Positions 1 through 8,046 of a stretch of 35,357 nt of DNA are shown in pieces. The DNA is from an archaeon. GTDB lineage: Archaea > Micrarchaeota > Micrarchaeia > Anstonellales > Bilamarchaeaceae. A model generated the notes under the pieces. It was not told the DNA's origin, did not search any database, and was given only the letters and a program-made list of their open reading frames with translations. Positions within the stretch are counted from its first letter, which is position 1, and each line of letters begins with the position of its first letter. The stretch is taken from the NCBI GenBank assembly GCA_020052735.1, contig JAGVON010000076.1:1-35357 (forward strand), in the 5' to 3' direction. The position numbers and the translations under genes were made by a program.

Positions 1-995
1 GGGTCCCCGATTAGCAGTATGTGGACGTCGTCCCTCAGGGGCGCATCCCCCTTCATCATCTTGTTCTTGGTGCCGCCGAAAAGCTGGAGCGCAAGCGCCT
101 GTTTCACTTCGTTGTAACCGTAAATTGCGGGGGCGACCGAGGCGATAACCTTCCTTTCAAGGGAAGGGTCGCGCGACAGTTCTATTATTTTTTTTTCTTC
201 TTCCCTGCTTATCTCTATCTCTTCAAAGTCCCTCTTGAGGCTGCGCGCATGGATGGCTTCCACGCACCGCCCGTATACAAATTCCCTCTTTTGTTTTACG
301 TTCGTGGGGATTTTCAGCCTTAGAATTCCGCATACCTCTATGTTTTCCCCGGGCGTTATCTTGTTGACCAGGTCGTCCTCCAGCCAGATCTCCATCTTTG
401 CGGCGAGCGAGCCGCCGCTTACCTTTTCCAGCAAATCCTGGACCTCCGCCTTCTGGAGGTCGGTGAATGTGCCTTCTTCCTCTACCGGGACCAATGCCAG
501 CTTCTTGCATGCGTCGCACTTCTTGGGCTCGTGGAAATTCCTTCCCACCAAAACCTTGTATTCGGTGTCGCATGCCTGGCACTTGTATTTCGCCATTTTC
601 ACCTTGTGCATGACGTCCGTGCGCTTGGTTACGACGCCCCTGAACGTGACGAGCTCGTTGAGGCTCTTGGAGCCGATGTGCTCAATCATTGCGGTATCCG
701 CGGAAGGGCCGTTGAAAAAGCGCACGTGCGGCGAGAAAATGCCCGTGCCGGAAGGGAGGGTCTTGTTCTGGTTTTTTATCGCCTGCTCCGCCGCCTCCAC
801 GACCAGTTCGGGGGACTCTATGAGCGCGTCGCTGAGTGCGGGGTCAAACTTTTCCAGCTCGCCGTAATCCACCTCTATGCTCCTTATCCTGGGGTATGCG
901 AGAAGGACGTCGTTTATCTTTTCCTTATGGATGGTGGTGAAGAACTCCTCGAAGGAGGAGATGAGAGATGATAAGTCCTGGTTTTTGTCCGCCAT
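1..995 (-). CDS. mcm: MCM replicative DNA helicase, N-terminal part (cut by window edge)
   Basis: This is the replicative helicase that unwinds DNA ahead of the archaeal fork as a hexameric ring. The 331 readable codons cover the N-terminal domain and the start of the AAA+ domain. Seen: an OB-fold region with a zinc-binding arrangement of two CxxC pairs (KCQAC ... KCDAC, about residues 138-163), then RGVVTKRTDV and the linker into the ATPase domain (SVAPAIYGYNEVKQAL). The reading ends at LLIGDP, exactly where the Walker A sequence GDPGTGKS would follow, so the missing third lies to the left of the window. The start is the ATG at 995, which has a GGTGGG-like ribosome site a few bases upstream and a TATA box at 1036-1045. 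The frame is open to position 1 without a stop. Identity is very likely; only the catalytic part is unseen. Confidence 0.95.
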   Translation of the reverse strand, partial: MADKNQDLSSLISSFEEFFTTIHKEKINDVLLAYPRIRSIEVDYGELEKFDPALSDALIESPELVVEAAEQAIKNQNKTLPSGTGIFSPHVRFFNGPSADTAMIEHIGSKSLNELVTFRGVVTKRTDVMHKVKMAKYKCQACDTEYKVLVGRNFHEPKKCDACKKLALVPVEEEGTFTDLQKAEVQDLLEKVSGGSLAAKMEIWLEDDLVNKITPGENIEVCGILRLKIPTNVKQKREFVYGRCVEAIHARSLKRDFEEIEISREEEKKIIELSRDPSLERKVIASVAPAIYGYNEVKQALALQLFGGTKNKMMKGDAPLRDDVHILLIGD

Positions 996-1035
996 CCGCC
1001 CACCAGAATGTGCGGTCTTGATTTGGTTGGGAGGG

Positions 1036-1045
1036 TTATAAAAAG
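1036..1045 (-). promoter_or_regulatory. TATA box of mcm
   Basis: On the minus strand the sequence reads CTTTTTATAA about 45 nt before the mcm start codon, with AT-poor sequence on both sides. This spacing predicts a leader of roughly 20 nt that contains a G-rich ribosome-binding site, unlike most other genes here, which look leaderless. Confidence 0.5.
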
Positions 1046-1157
1046 TATGGGTGGTTTGTTTCCGGTAATCGTTCGTGTAAGTGCATGGAAGATAAGTATT
1101 AAATTCTGTTGTCCGCAGGTATTTACTTCTCCCAGCATTACACTCAATGATGGGGGA

Positions 1158-1230
1158 GGGGTCGTGAGCTAACCTGGCATGCTGCCAGCTTCGGGAGCTG
1201 GTTGTCTGGGTTCAAATCCCGGCGACCCCA
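1158..1230 (+). tRNA. tRNA-Pro (anticodon CGG)
   Basis: A 73-nt cloverleaf can be drawn by hand. The acceptor arms are GGGGTCG and CGACCCC with discriminator A. The anticodon stem CCAGC/GCTGG encloses the loop TTCGGGA, giving anticodon CGG, which reads CCG proline codons. The T arm is CTGGG-TTCAAAT-CCCGG. No CCA is encoded, as usual in many archaea. No intron is visible. There is no clear T-run directly downstream. Confidence 0.93.
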
Positions 1231-1259
1231 ATAGAATTTCATATTCTCCCCATCGCCCG

Positions 1260-1976
1260 TTACTTCCCGAAAAACAGCGCCTTCACGAAGTCCTTAACTT
1301 CCTCATACATCTCCTTCCCGTTGGGGCTGGGGAGCATGGAGTCTATCTTCCCCATATCTGTATCTGCATAATGGTGGGTGGTCGCAATTATGCGCGGGTC
1401 CACCCTGTTCCTGTTCGCAAGCCGCACCAGCCACATGTAGAATTTCTTACTGTCGTATTCCATGCCTATGCAGGCCCAAGCGTCGTAGAGGTCCTTCGCG
1501 GCACCCCTGCGCGTGAATGCGAGCATCTTCTCCGCGAAAAGGACCTCAAAGGGATAGACGCGGAAGCCCGCGTCTGCAAGGGGATAACCGAGAATCTCAA
1601 ACATTGATTTCGCTTTTTTATATTCCGCTTTTGCGGGGGTGTAGGAACGGGCCAGGTCTATCTGCACCCCATCCGCAGAGAAGCGGTAGAAAATATCGGA
1701 GCGGGTGAGCTCCCTGTAATGCTTGCTGAGCAGGGCGTGGATGGAATCCGTGTTCCTAGCCTCCAGGTCTATATCGTAGGAAAGCCGCTGCTTGTCCCCG
1801 AAATAGAACAGGTTGAGGGCGGTGCCTCCGAAAAGGACCGCCTTCGCCCCTAGAAGGCCGTCCAACTCCCTCAGCGTGGCGAGCACTCCGTAGCCCTTGT
1901 CCAGCTTTTCATGGGAGATGCCCGTCCTTGCGGCCATGTCGCGAAGCACGTTCTCCAGTTCCGGGGGTTTTGCCAT
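1260..1976 (-). CDS. AbiEii-family nucleotidyltransferase (type IV toxin-like)
   Basis: This is the nucleotidyltransferase half of an AbiE-type toxin-antitoxin or phage-defence pair; family members transfer nucleotides to tRNA or other targets and stop growth. Seen in 238 aa: the nucleotidyltransferase signature GGTAL (residues 50-54) followed by RLSYDIDLE (64-72) with the paired acidic residues, and the second conserved block EKMLAFTRRGAAKDLYDAW (about 152-170), typical of AbiEii. The length is somewhat under that of many AbiEii proteins. The ATG at 1976 lies 27 nt from the centre of the TATA element at 2000-2007, so the mRNA is probably leaderless. The partner AbiEi-like gene is divergent rather than in the same operon, which is unusual. 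Family assignment is firm; toxicity here is inferred. Confidence 0.88.
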   Translation of the reverse strand: MAKPPELENVLRDMAARTGISHEKLDKGYGVLATLRELDGLLGAKAVLFGGTALNLFYFGDKQRLSYDIDLEARNTDSIHALLSKHYRELTRSDIFYRFSADGVQIDLARSYTPAKAEYKKAKSMFEILGYPLADAGFRVYPFEVLFAEKMLAFTRRGAAKDLYDAWACIGMEYDSKKFYMWLVRLANRNRVDPRIIATTHHYADTDMGKIDSMLPSPNGKEMYEEVKDFVKALFFGK

Positions 1977-1999
1977 GTATCCGTTGTGTATGGGAACAT

Positions 2000-2007
2000 A
2001 TTTAAAT
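2000..2007. promoter_or_regulatory. Palindromic TATA element shared by the AbiEii and AbiEi genes
   Basis: The self-complementary octamer ATTTAAAT sits 27 nt from the ATG of the leftward gene (1976) and 27 nt from the second in-frame ATG of the rightward gene (2030). No other TATA-like sequence exists in the 53-bp gap. One element therefore probably drives both genes in opposite directions. Confidence 0.55.
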
Positions 2008-2029
2008 TTAAGTATCCAAAATGACTAAT

Positions 2030-2761
2030 ATGTCACTTTCAACTAAATATTTAAAACAAAGGCTCTTCAGGGAGCTGCCGGACGTCTTCAGCCACAGGAA
2101 CGTCGCCGCGTGGATGCAGGACAGGGCCGCGTTCCGCCTCATTGCGGAGTGGGGGAAGGCAGGCGCCATAAGGAAGGCGGGCAGGGGCATTTATGCGAAG
2201 GTGGGGGGCGACGCCTATCTCATCGCCTCGCAGGTTTTCGGCGGGTACATCTCATTTTCTTCTGCGCTTTACCTGCGGGGCCTCAAGACGGAGACGGAAA
2301 AACGGATTTTTGTTGCCGTGTCATCGGCAAAAAAGCCGCTTGTGCTTTCTTCGGTCACCATAATCCCGGTTCGGATGAAGGGGTTCGTAACTGGATACGG
2401 AATGGTAAAAAGGGAAAAACATGACCTGCCTGTCGCAACAATGCCAAAAACCCTCTTTGACATGTGCCACAGGCCCGGGCATGCGGACTTCTACTGCATG
2501 TACCGGGCGATGAACTGGAATCCTTTCGCAAAAGAGGATTGGGAAGAGCTGCTCGGGTATGCAAGGATGGCGCCCCTCAGCACGGTGAGGAGGATCGGGT
2601 ACATCACGGAGGGGAAGGCGCCCGCGTGGTTCATCAAAAAGCTGGAGAAGCTGAACAAGCCCATGGGGGTTTCTTTTCTTTACGGGAAGGGAGGGCATTA
2701 CGACAGGAAGTGGCGCATATATGATGAGCAGAGGGTAAGAAGGTGGGTTGGGGAGGAATAG
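2030..2761 (+). CDS. AbiEi-like antitoxin / transcriptional regulator
   Basis: This is the probable antitoxin and autoregulator of the AbiE pair. Seen: an N-terminal winged-helix region (VFSHRNVAAWM ... LIAEWGKAGAIRKAGRGIYAK, about residues 20-62) of the kind found in AbiEi proteins, followed by the conserved stretch YLIASQVFGGYISFSSALYLRGL and a C-terminal domain with the PVATMPKTLFDM-type block (the 'ATxEKALxD' position of the family). I place the start at the ATG at 2030 because it lies 27 nt from the TATA element; an in-frame ATG at 2021 would add three residues. The stop is 3 bp from the end of the convergent 425-aa gene. Known AbiEi proteins repress their operon and neutralise AbiEii; here both roles are inferred from family and adjacency. 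Confidence 0.8.
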   Translation: MSLSTKYLKQRLFRELPDVFSHRNVAAWMQDRAAFRLIAEWGKAGAIRKAGRGIYAKVGGDAYLIASQVFGGYISFSSALYLRGLKTETEKRIFVAVSSAKKPLVLSSVTIIPVRMKGFVTGYGMVKREKHDLPVATMPKTLFDMCHRPGHADFYCMYRAMNWNPFAKEDWEELLGYARMAPLSTVRRIGYITEGKAPAWFIKKLEKLNKPMGVSFLYGKGGHYDRKWRIYDEQRVRRWVGEE

Positions 2762-2764
2762 GCT

Positions 2765-4042
2765 TCAGGCGGGCTTTATCTCCACCTTCATCATTTCCGA
2801 GACGATCCTCGCGAGGAATTGCTTCCCTTTTTCGGTAAGCGCACCGCGGCACTCATCCTCTTCCTTCAACAGACCATTCTGCTTTAGGAATTCCACCGAT
2901 GGCTCCCACCAGTCGGTATCGACCATATTTCCGAAGACGAGCGGCATGAGGGAGACGCGTATGTCAAGCCCGGCTTTCGCAAGGCTTGCGAACTGTTCGT
3001 CTTCCATCAGGCTGTCCACCACGTTTGCGAATGGGGGGCTGAAGTGCCTGAAAGCAGGCATTTTGGAAAGCACTCTTTCCGAAGCGACATTGGTCACGTG
3101 GAGAAGGAATGCAACCTTGTGCACCAACTGTTCCATGGAAACGCCGGATATGCCAAACTCCCGGGCTATTTCGTCCAGCGGGATGGCTGTAAGGAGCGCT
3201 CTCACCTTGATTTGGGTGGACGCATCGTGGCAATAGCTTTCCATGCACGCCTCACCGCACTCGGCTCCTATGATCTGTAACGGAGCAAGATCCTGGAGCC
3301 GCCCGGATTTTGCCAGGTTCTGTATCGTGGCTGCCGACCATATGTGGCCAAGCACGCTGCTGGGCTGGAACGCTTCAAAATCGCCTGCATATTTGTCCGT
3401 GAAATAGGAAAGCGCATGCGCAAGAACCCAGGCGCGGGAAATGGTTATGAGGTGCCCTGTTGCCGCAGCGCCCACCTCATGCGGCACGGCATTCTTATCC
3501 CCGGGATTGGAGTTGAGATATAAGTTCGCGAGGAATTCGAAAATCTCATGCGCGAAGAACACCTTCCCGGCCTCCAGCGCCATGTGCCCCACGCTGAGCA
3601 TCTCGGCGGGGGTTATGGCCCCTTCAGCAATGTCGCTCCGCACTATGGAGTCCAGGTAGAAAAAGCGGTCGCCTAGCCTGTTCGCGAGTTTCTCCGCTTT
3701 CCTGCCCAGGCTGGCTTCCGGGGCCTTCTGCCCGCAAATTTTCTTGAACTCATCCCGCGCCGGGGGGGCCATTTTCATTACTATTTGCTTTGGGTCGCGC
3801 CCGCCTAACCTTGCATTCGGGTCGGGCAAGCCCAGTACTGCGCTCACCAAGGTCGCAAAACCGCCGCTTCTGTCCATTGGGGCGGGGCGGGGAAACGCGA
3901 GGGCGCGCATTTCATCACGTTCCTCCGGTTCCGCCGGAATGTTCCTGCCGTGCCTGAACCTCCCCAGGCCCGTTTTTGCATCAGGGCCTGAACCACGCGC
4001 TTCCGCCCTTTCTCTGCATTCATCAGCATGTAATCTGCGCAT
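2765..4042 (-). CDS. Uncharacterised 425-aa helical protein
   Basis: I do not recognise this family. The protein is cytosolic by appearance: there is no signal peptide and no convincing membrane segment. It opens with a charged, Arg/Glu-rich 45-residue stretch. The middle is predicted helical, with scattered His/Glu pairs (FFAHEIFEFLANLY, VPHEVGAAATGH) and a small cysteine group (GAECGEACMESYCHD) that could bind metal. The C-terminus (FLKQNGLLKEEDECRGALTEKGKQFLARI) resembles the wing of a winged-helix domain, so a regulatory role is possible but unproven. The ATG at 4042 follows an AT-rich TATA-like stretch at 4071-4083. It lies downstream of alaX on the same strand but appears to have its own promoter. 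Confidence 0.75.
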   Translation of the reverse strand: MRRLHADECRERAEARGSGPDAKTGLGRFRHGRNIPAEPEERDEMRALAFPRPAPMDRSGGFATLVSAVLGLPDPNARLGGRDPKQIVMKMAPPARDEFKKICGQKAPEASLGRKAEKLANRLGDRFFYLDSIVRSDIAEGAITPAEMLSVGHMALEAGKVFFAHEIFEFLANLYLNSNPGDKNAVPHEVGAAATGHLITISRAWVLAHALSYFTDKYAGDFEAFQPSSVLGHIWSAATIQNLAKSGRLQDLAPLQIIGAECGEACMESYCHDASTQIKVRALLTAIPLDEIAREFGISGVSMEQLVHKVAFLLHVTNVASERVLSKMPAFRHFSPPFANVVDSLMEDEQFASLAKAGLDIRVSLMPLVFGNMVDTDWWEPSVEFLKQNGLLKEEDECRGALTEKGKQFLARIVSEMMKVEIKPA

Positions 4043-4091
4043 AGAAACCGGAATTATTGTGTCCGGAACTGTTTAAATATATAAGAGATAA

Positions 4092-4796
4092 TCAGGCGAG
4101 CGTTATCTCTATTCTCTCTTTCCCTTTTCCGAGGTTCTTTCTTTTGAGCTTTAGGGCGCCGATTTCCCTCAAATTCTTCAGATGCGTACCTCCGCAGGGG
4201 CACTTCCATTCGCCCATTTCCCACCAGCGGCGTTCGGAGTTTCCAGTTTCCACATCGCTGCTGCGATGACCGGCAGAATTCTGCGGAATTCCGCCATCCA
4301 GTTGCCCGTTTCCAGTCTCGTAATAGGTTTTGATTTCCATTCCTTTGGAGATTAGTTCATTCACTTCCTTTTCCAGTTCCAGAAGGATGGATGAAACGGA
4401 TTCCGGGAATTCGTAATCTATTCTTGATTTTTCATTTGTAACGTTGGAGCCAATCAACTTTTTTACGCCGGTTTTCCTTTCAAAAAGGAACCATACAATA
4501 TGAGCGGCGGTGTGCAATTTCATTATTCTGTAGCGCTTATCCCAGTCAATAGCCACGCGGACTTCTTGTCCAGGTGCAAAAGTTGGCGGCGACTCTAATA
4601 TGTAAGTTATGCTCCCGTCCGCCTCCTTCCTTGCCTCCTTTACAGGGATTCCGCCAACCGTCCCGGAATCGGATTCCTGCCCACCGGAAAAGGCGAAGAA
4701 AATGGATTGGGAGAGCTTTACTTCGTTGCCGTTGATTGATTCCACTATTGCGGTGCATTCCTTGAGGTAAGGGTCTTCCCAGAATAATTTCCTCAT
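4092..4796 (-). CDS. alaX: Alanyl-tRNA editing protein AlaX
   Basis: This is a stand-alone trans-editing enzyme that hydrolyses mischarged Ser- or Gly-tRNA(Ala); it is homologous to the editing domain of alanyl-tRNA synthetase. The 234-aa protein has the beta-barrel entry motif FFAFSGGQESDSG (33-45), the zinc motif HTAAH (His95 and His99) and the second zinc motif CGGTH (Cys201, His205), with the family ending GKGKERIEITL. This set matches the medium AlaX type. Starting at 4796 (MRKLFWEDPY) fits the family N-terminus and lies about 25 nt from the TATA element at 4815-4826; an upstream extension to 4859 would overlap the RuBisCO start. Oddity: an extra segment of about 20 residues, bounded by two ETGN copies (160-186), precedes the conserved RRWWEMGEW stretch. 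Confidence 0.93.
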   Translation of the reverse strand: MRKLFWEDPYLKECTAIVESINGNEVKLSQSIFFAFSGGQESDSGTVGGIPVKEARKEADGSITYILESPPTFAPGQEVRVAIDWDKRYRIMKLHTAAHIVWFLFERKTGVKKLIGSNVTNEKSRIDYEFPESVSSILLELEKEVNELISKGMEIKTYYETGNGQLDGGIPQNSAGHRSSDVETGNSERRWWEMGEWKCPCGGTHLKNLREIGALKLKRKNLGKGKERIEITLA

Positions 4797-4814
4797 AAGC
4801 GGATTAGTAATGGC

Positions 4815-4826
4815 AATTATTTTAAA
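4815..4826. promoter_or_regulatory. Shared TATA region for alaX (leftward) and RuBisCO (rightward)
   Basis: The only AT-rich block between the two divergent genes reads AATTATTTTAAA. Its centre is about 25 nt from the alaX ATG, giving a leaderless mRNA, and 37 nt from the RuBisCO ATG, giving a leader of about 12 nt that carries a ribosome-binding site. Confidence 0.45.
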
Positions 4827-4845
4827 CCTGATAAGAGCAGGCAGA

Positions 4846-4852
4846 AGAGGTG
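4846..4852 (+). promoter_or_regulatory. Ribosome-binding site fixing the RuBisCO start
   Basis: AGAGGTG ends 5 nt before the ATG at 4858 and matches the anti-Shine-Dalgarno core. An earlier in-frame ATG exists at 4810, but its extension has no family similarity and would precede the likely transcription start. Confidence 0.6.
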
Positions 4853-4857
4853 TAACC

Positions 4858-6264
4858 ATGGCATACGGAGGATATACTTATTTTGATGCGAAATATGAGC
4901 CTGCGAAGGATGATTTTATCGTCCTCATATGGGCAAAGGGAACTGCGCCAATAGAGAAGATAGCGGAAGGGATCGCCTCGGAAAGCAGCGTGGGCACCTG
5001 GACCAAATTGAAAACGATGAACCAGTTCGTTTGGGAGCACCTGCGTGCGAGGGTTTTCAAGATACATAACGTGGGCAAGAACGCTGGCTTCATCTGGATC
5101 GCTTATCCGTATGAGCACTTTGACTCCAAAAACATAATGCAGTTCTGCGCCTCCGTGATGGGCAACATCTTCGGGCTGAAGGAACTGGAAGAATTGTATG
5201 TGTGCGACATAAAATTCCCCCTGAAATACCAAAAACAATTCCCGGGGCCGAAAGCCGGGATGGAGGGGGTAAGGAGGTATGTGGGCACGGAAAAGAGCAG
5301 GAGGCCCCATACCGGAACTATTCCTAAACCAAAAGTTGGGCTGAACCCGAAGGAATTCGCGCATGTTGCGTATGAGAGCTGGATTGGCGGCCTGGATTTC
5401 GTAAAAGATGATGAGAACCTAGTGGACCAGAAGTTCTGCCCGTTCAAGGAAAGATTCCATGAGGTTGTGAATGCCGCTGAACGGGTGGAGAAGGAGACGG
5501 GGCGGAAGGTGCTCTATTCTCCAAATATTTCGGACAGGTACGACCGGATGATGGACAGGATGGATTACGTGAAGGCGCACGGATGGCCGATGGTGATGAT
5601 GGATGTTTATCTAATGGGCTTTTCCGTGCTTCCGATGGCGCTGGAGCAGGCGCACAGATACAATCTCTTTACGCATGCCCACCGCGCGGGGTATGCAGCG
5701 GCGCACAGGGGGAATTACGGGGCCAACTTTGTGATTTATGAGAAGTATTACAGGATGCTGGGGGTGGACCAGCTGCACATAGGGACCGGAGTTGGGAAGA
5801 TGGAGGGCGGCCCCCTCTTGATTAAGAGATTGCACCAGGTTGCGGATGAGAAAAAGGGGCCGGCGAAAATGTATCTGGGAATGCTGGACTTTGAATGGGC
5901 TCCACATATCAAACCGATATTCTCCGTATCTTCCGGAGGGATGGATGCGGGGAAAGTGGAGGCCTCGGTCGCCCTGCACGGAAGGGACGTGGTGGTGCAG
6001 GCAGGAGGCGGGATACATGGGCATCCCCTGGGAACCCGCGGAGGGGCTGCTTCCATGCGGCAGGCCGTGGATGCGGTTGCGAAGGGCATTTCCCTTCCAG
6101 CTTATGCGAAAACACATAAGGAACTGAAAATGGCGCTGGACAAATTCGGGTATGTAAGCCCGAAAGCCGTGTTGAAGGAACTGGCGGATGAAAAGAAGAA
6201 TTGCAAAAAGATGGATGCGGAAGTCCTGAGGCAAGGGAGAGGGGGGATGGAAAAGTATTCGTGA
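4858..6264 (+). CDS. rbcL: RuBisCO large subunit, archaeal form III type
   Basis: This enzyme carboxylates ribulose 1,5-bisphosphate to two 3-phosphoglycerates; in archaea it usually serves AMP/nucleoside salvage rather than a Calvin cycle. All catalytic positions are readable in the 468-aa protein: Lys157 and Lys159 (TIPKPKVGL), the carbamylated Lys183 with Mg ligands Asp185 and Glu186 (GGLDFVKDDEN), His275-Arg276 (THAHRAG), His307 (LHIGTG), loop-6 Lys314 (VGKMEG), Ser359-Gly-Gly (SVSSGG) and the phosphate-binding GGG at 383-385 (AGGGIHGHPLG). The N-terminal IASESSVGTWT motif is also present. The protein is longer than many form III enzymes (about 430-445 aa), so a form II/III or divergent DPANN subtype is possible. 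AMP phosphorylase and ribose-1,5-bisphosphate isomerase genes are not in this window. Confidence 0.95.
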   Translation: MAYGGYTYFDAKYEPAKDDFIVLIWAKGTAPIEKIAEGIASESSVGTWTKLKTMNQFVWEHLRARVFKIHNVGKNAGFIWIAYPYEHFDSKNIMQFCASVMGNIFGLKELEELYVCDIKFPLKYQKQFPGPKAGMEGVRRYVGTEKSRRPHTGTIPKPKVGLNPKEFAHVAYESWIGGLDFVKDDENLVDQKFCPFKERFHEVVNAAERVEKETGRKVLYSPNISDRYDRMMDRMDYVKAHGWPMVMMDVYLMGFSVLPMALEQAHRYNLFTHAHRAGYAAAHRGNYGANFVIYEKYYRMLGVDQLHIGTGVGKMEGGPLLIKRLHQVADEKKGPAKMYLGMLDFEWAPHIKPIFSVSSGGMDAGKVEASVALHGRDVVVQAGGGIHGHPLGTRGGAASMRQAVDAVAKGISLPAYAKTHKELKMALDKFGYVSPKAVLKELADEKKNCKKMDAEVLRQGRGGMEKYS

Positions 6265-6270
6265 ATTGTT

Positions 6271-8046
6271 TCAAAAGAAGAACGTATCAAGGATGTGCGC
6301 CGCAACGGCTCCCAGCAGCACCGCGAATACCATCTCAAAAACCGAGATCGCGAGCGCCTTCTTCCAGCCGAATTCCCTCCTTAGCGTCTCTATCGTTGCG
6401 AGGCAGGGGATGTAGAATATCGTGACAATCGTCAGGACGACCATCTGCACGGGCGTGAAGAGTGCGCCGAGGTCCGCAGTCCCGTAGAGGATTGCGGGGA
6501 CGATTATCACCATCTCCTTGCGCACAATCCCGAAGAGGAGGAGCGTGCCGGCGAACGCGGGGAGCCCGAGCCAGCCCACCGTCACCGGGGAAAGGATGGA
6601 ATCCAGGGCGCCGAGGGCGCCGGCAAGCTGGAGAAGGGCGAGCAGGAGCCCTCCCGCCATATAGTATGGGAATACGATGGTGAGCAGGGATTTCGTGCGG
6701 AAGATTGTCTGCTTCACGACCACGGAAAGGGAAGGCATCCTGTAGCGCGGCATCTCCATTATGAGGCCCACGGGCTCCCCGGGAAGGATTTTGAACGCCA
6801 GTTTTGCGAGGATTGCGACCACCACGAGGTTCAGCGCATAAATTGCGAGGGCCCACTGGATTCCGAGGAAGGCGCCCACGAGCGCGAGGATTACAACGGT
6901 GCGGGCGGTGCAGGGGATCAGCGTGACCGCAAAGGCGGTGATGAGGCGGTCGCGCTCGTATTCCATCATCCTGCAGCCGATGCATGCGGGAACATTGCAT
7001 CCGTATCCGAGGAGGAGGGGGATTATCGCCTTCCCGTGGAAGCCGATGCGGTGGGCAAGCCCGTCCAGCAGGTAGGCGACGCGGGTAATGTAGCCGGTGT
7101 CCTCAAGGATGGAGAGCAGGAAGTAAAAGGGGAGCACGAATGGGAGCACGAGCGTGAGCCCGGCCACGAAGCCGCCCACCAGCCCTTCCCAGATGAGGTT
7201 CTCGGCAAGCGCGGAAGGCGGAGGGCGGAATGCGTTGAAGAAATTCCCGATTTCGGAGGAAAGGAAGCCGCCAACGGTGAAGATGGAATAGAAGACGCCC
7301 CCGAGCACAAGGAACATTATGGCATAGCCGAAGAGCCCGTGCGTTGTAATGTCATCAAGCCTTTCCGCCAGGCCGTCAGCTGGGGGTGCGGATTCCTGCA
7401 CCTTTGATGCGATTTTTGCCGCCTTGGCGTATATGCACTTGCTCAGTGCAATGGATGGGGATTTGGGGCAGGGCTTGCATACGCCACGCTTTGCTTTTTT
7501 GCCCGTGGAATCCATGCAGCGCAGGATGAGCTCCTGCACGCCCACGCCCTTTGTGGCCACCGTGGGCACGACCGGGACGCCCAGGAGGCGGGAAAGTTTT
7601 TTCGCGTCTATCCTGATGCCCCTCCTGCGGGCGACGTCCGCCTGGTTCAGTGCGATTACGACCGGGACGCCCAGCCCAAGGAGCTGCAGCGTGAAGAAGA
7701 GGTTGCGCTCAAGCGCGGCGCTGTCTATCACGTTGATCACCGCGTCCGGCTTTTCCTTCAGGATGTATTCCTCGCTGACGCGCTCCTCAAGCGAGAAGGT
7801 GGAGAAGGAGTAGATGCCGGGCAGGTCTATCACCCCAATCTCACAATCATGGAAAAGGAGCTTCCCCTCCGCCATCTCCACGGTCTTCCCCGGCCAGTTC
7901 GCGACGTGCTGGGACATCCCCGTGAGGTGGTTGAAGAGGGCGCTCTTGCCCACGTTCGCGTTCCCTGCGAGGGCAAACTTCAGTTTTTTTGCGCCGGGGG
8001 CGGCAGCGCCGCTGCGGCGCGGCGTGCAGCAGGGAACGGACGTCAC
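6271..8046 (-). CDS. feoB: Ferrous iron transporter FeoB
   Basis: This is a GTPase-coupled membrane transporter for Fe(II). The cytosolic G domain shows G1 GNANVGKS (28-35), G3 DLPG (74-77) and G4 NQAD (134-137). The membrane part starts near residue 245 and contains the family's conserved LLLGYGCNVPA segment with its cysteine and the ERDRLITAF...CTARTVV segment, corresponding to the two Gate regions. At 591 aa it is shorter than E. coli FeoB but normal for compact archaeal forms. It starts with GTG at 8046, overlapping the stop of the upstream DtxR-FeoA gene by four bases (GTGA), so the two are translationally coupled. It converges with rbcL, with a gap of 6 bp. Expression is presumably controlled by the iron operator at 8648-8663. 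Confidence 0.96.
   Translation of the reverse strand: MTSVPCCTPRRSGAAAPGAKKLKFALAGNANVGKSALFNHLTGMSQHVANWPGKTVEMAEGKLLFHDCEIGVIDLPGIYSFSTFSLEERVSEEYILKEKPDAVINVIDSAALERNLFFTLQLLGLGVPVVIALNQADVARRRGIRIDAKKLSRLLGVPVVPTVATKGVGVQELILRCMDSTGKKAKRGVCKPCPKSPSIALSKCIYAKAAKIASKVQESAPPADGLAERLDDITTHGLFGYAIMFLVLGGVFYSIFTVGGFLSSEIGNFFNAFRPPPSALAENLIWEGLVGGFVAGLTLVLPFVLPFYFLLSILEDTGYITRVAYLLDGLAHRIGFHGKAIIPLLLGYGCNVPACIGCRMMEYERDRLITAFAVTLIPCTARTVVILALVGAFLGIQWALAIYALNLVVVAILAKLAFKILPGEPVGLIMEMPRYRMPSLSVVVKQTIFRTKSLLTIVFPYYMAGGLLLALLQLAGALGALDSILSPVTVGWLGLPAFAGTLLLFGIVRKEMVIIVPAILYGTADLGALFTPVQMVVLTIVTIFYIPCLATIETLRREFGWKKALAISVFEMVFAVLLGAVAAHILDTFFF

Noticed and set aside
235-867. 210-aa frame on the plus strand at the left edge
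   Set aside because: It is antisense to mcm, whose zinc motifs and domain order are clear on the minus strand.
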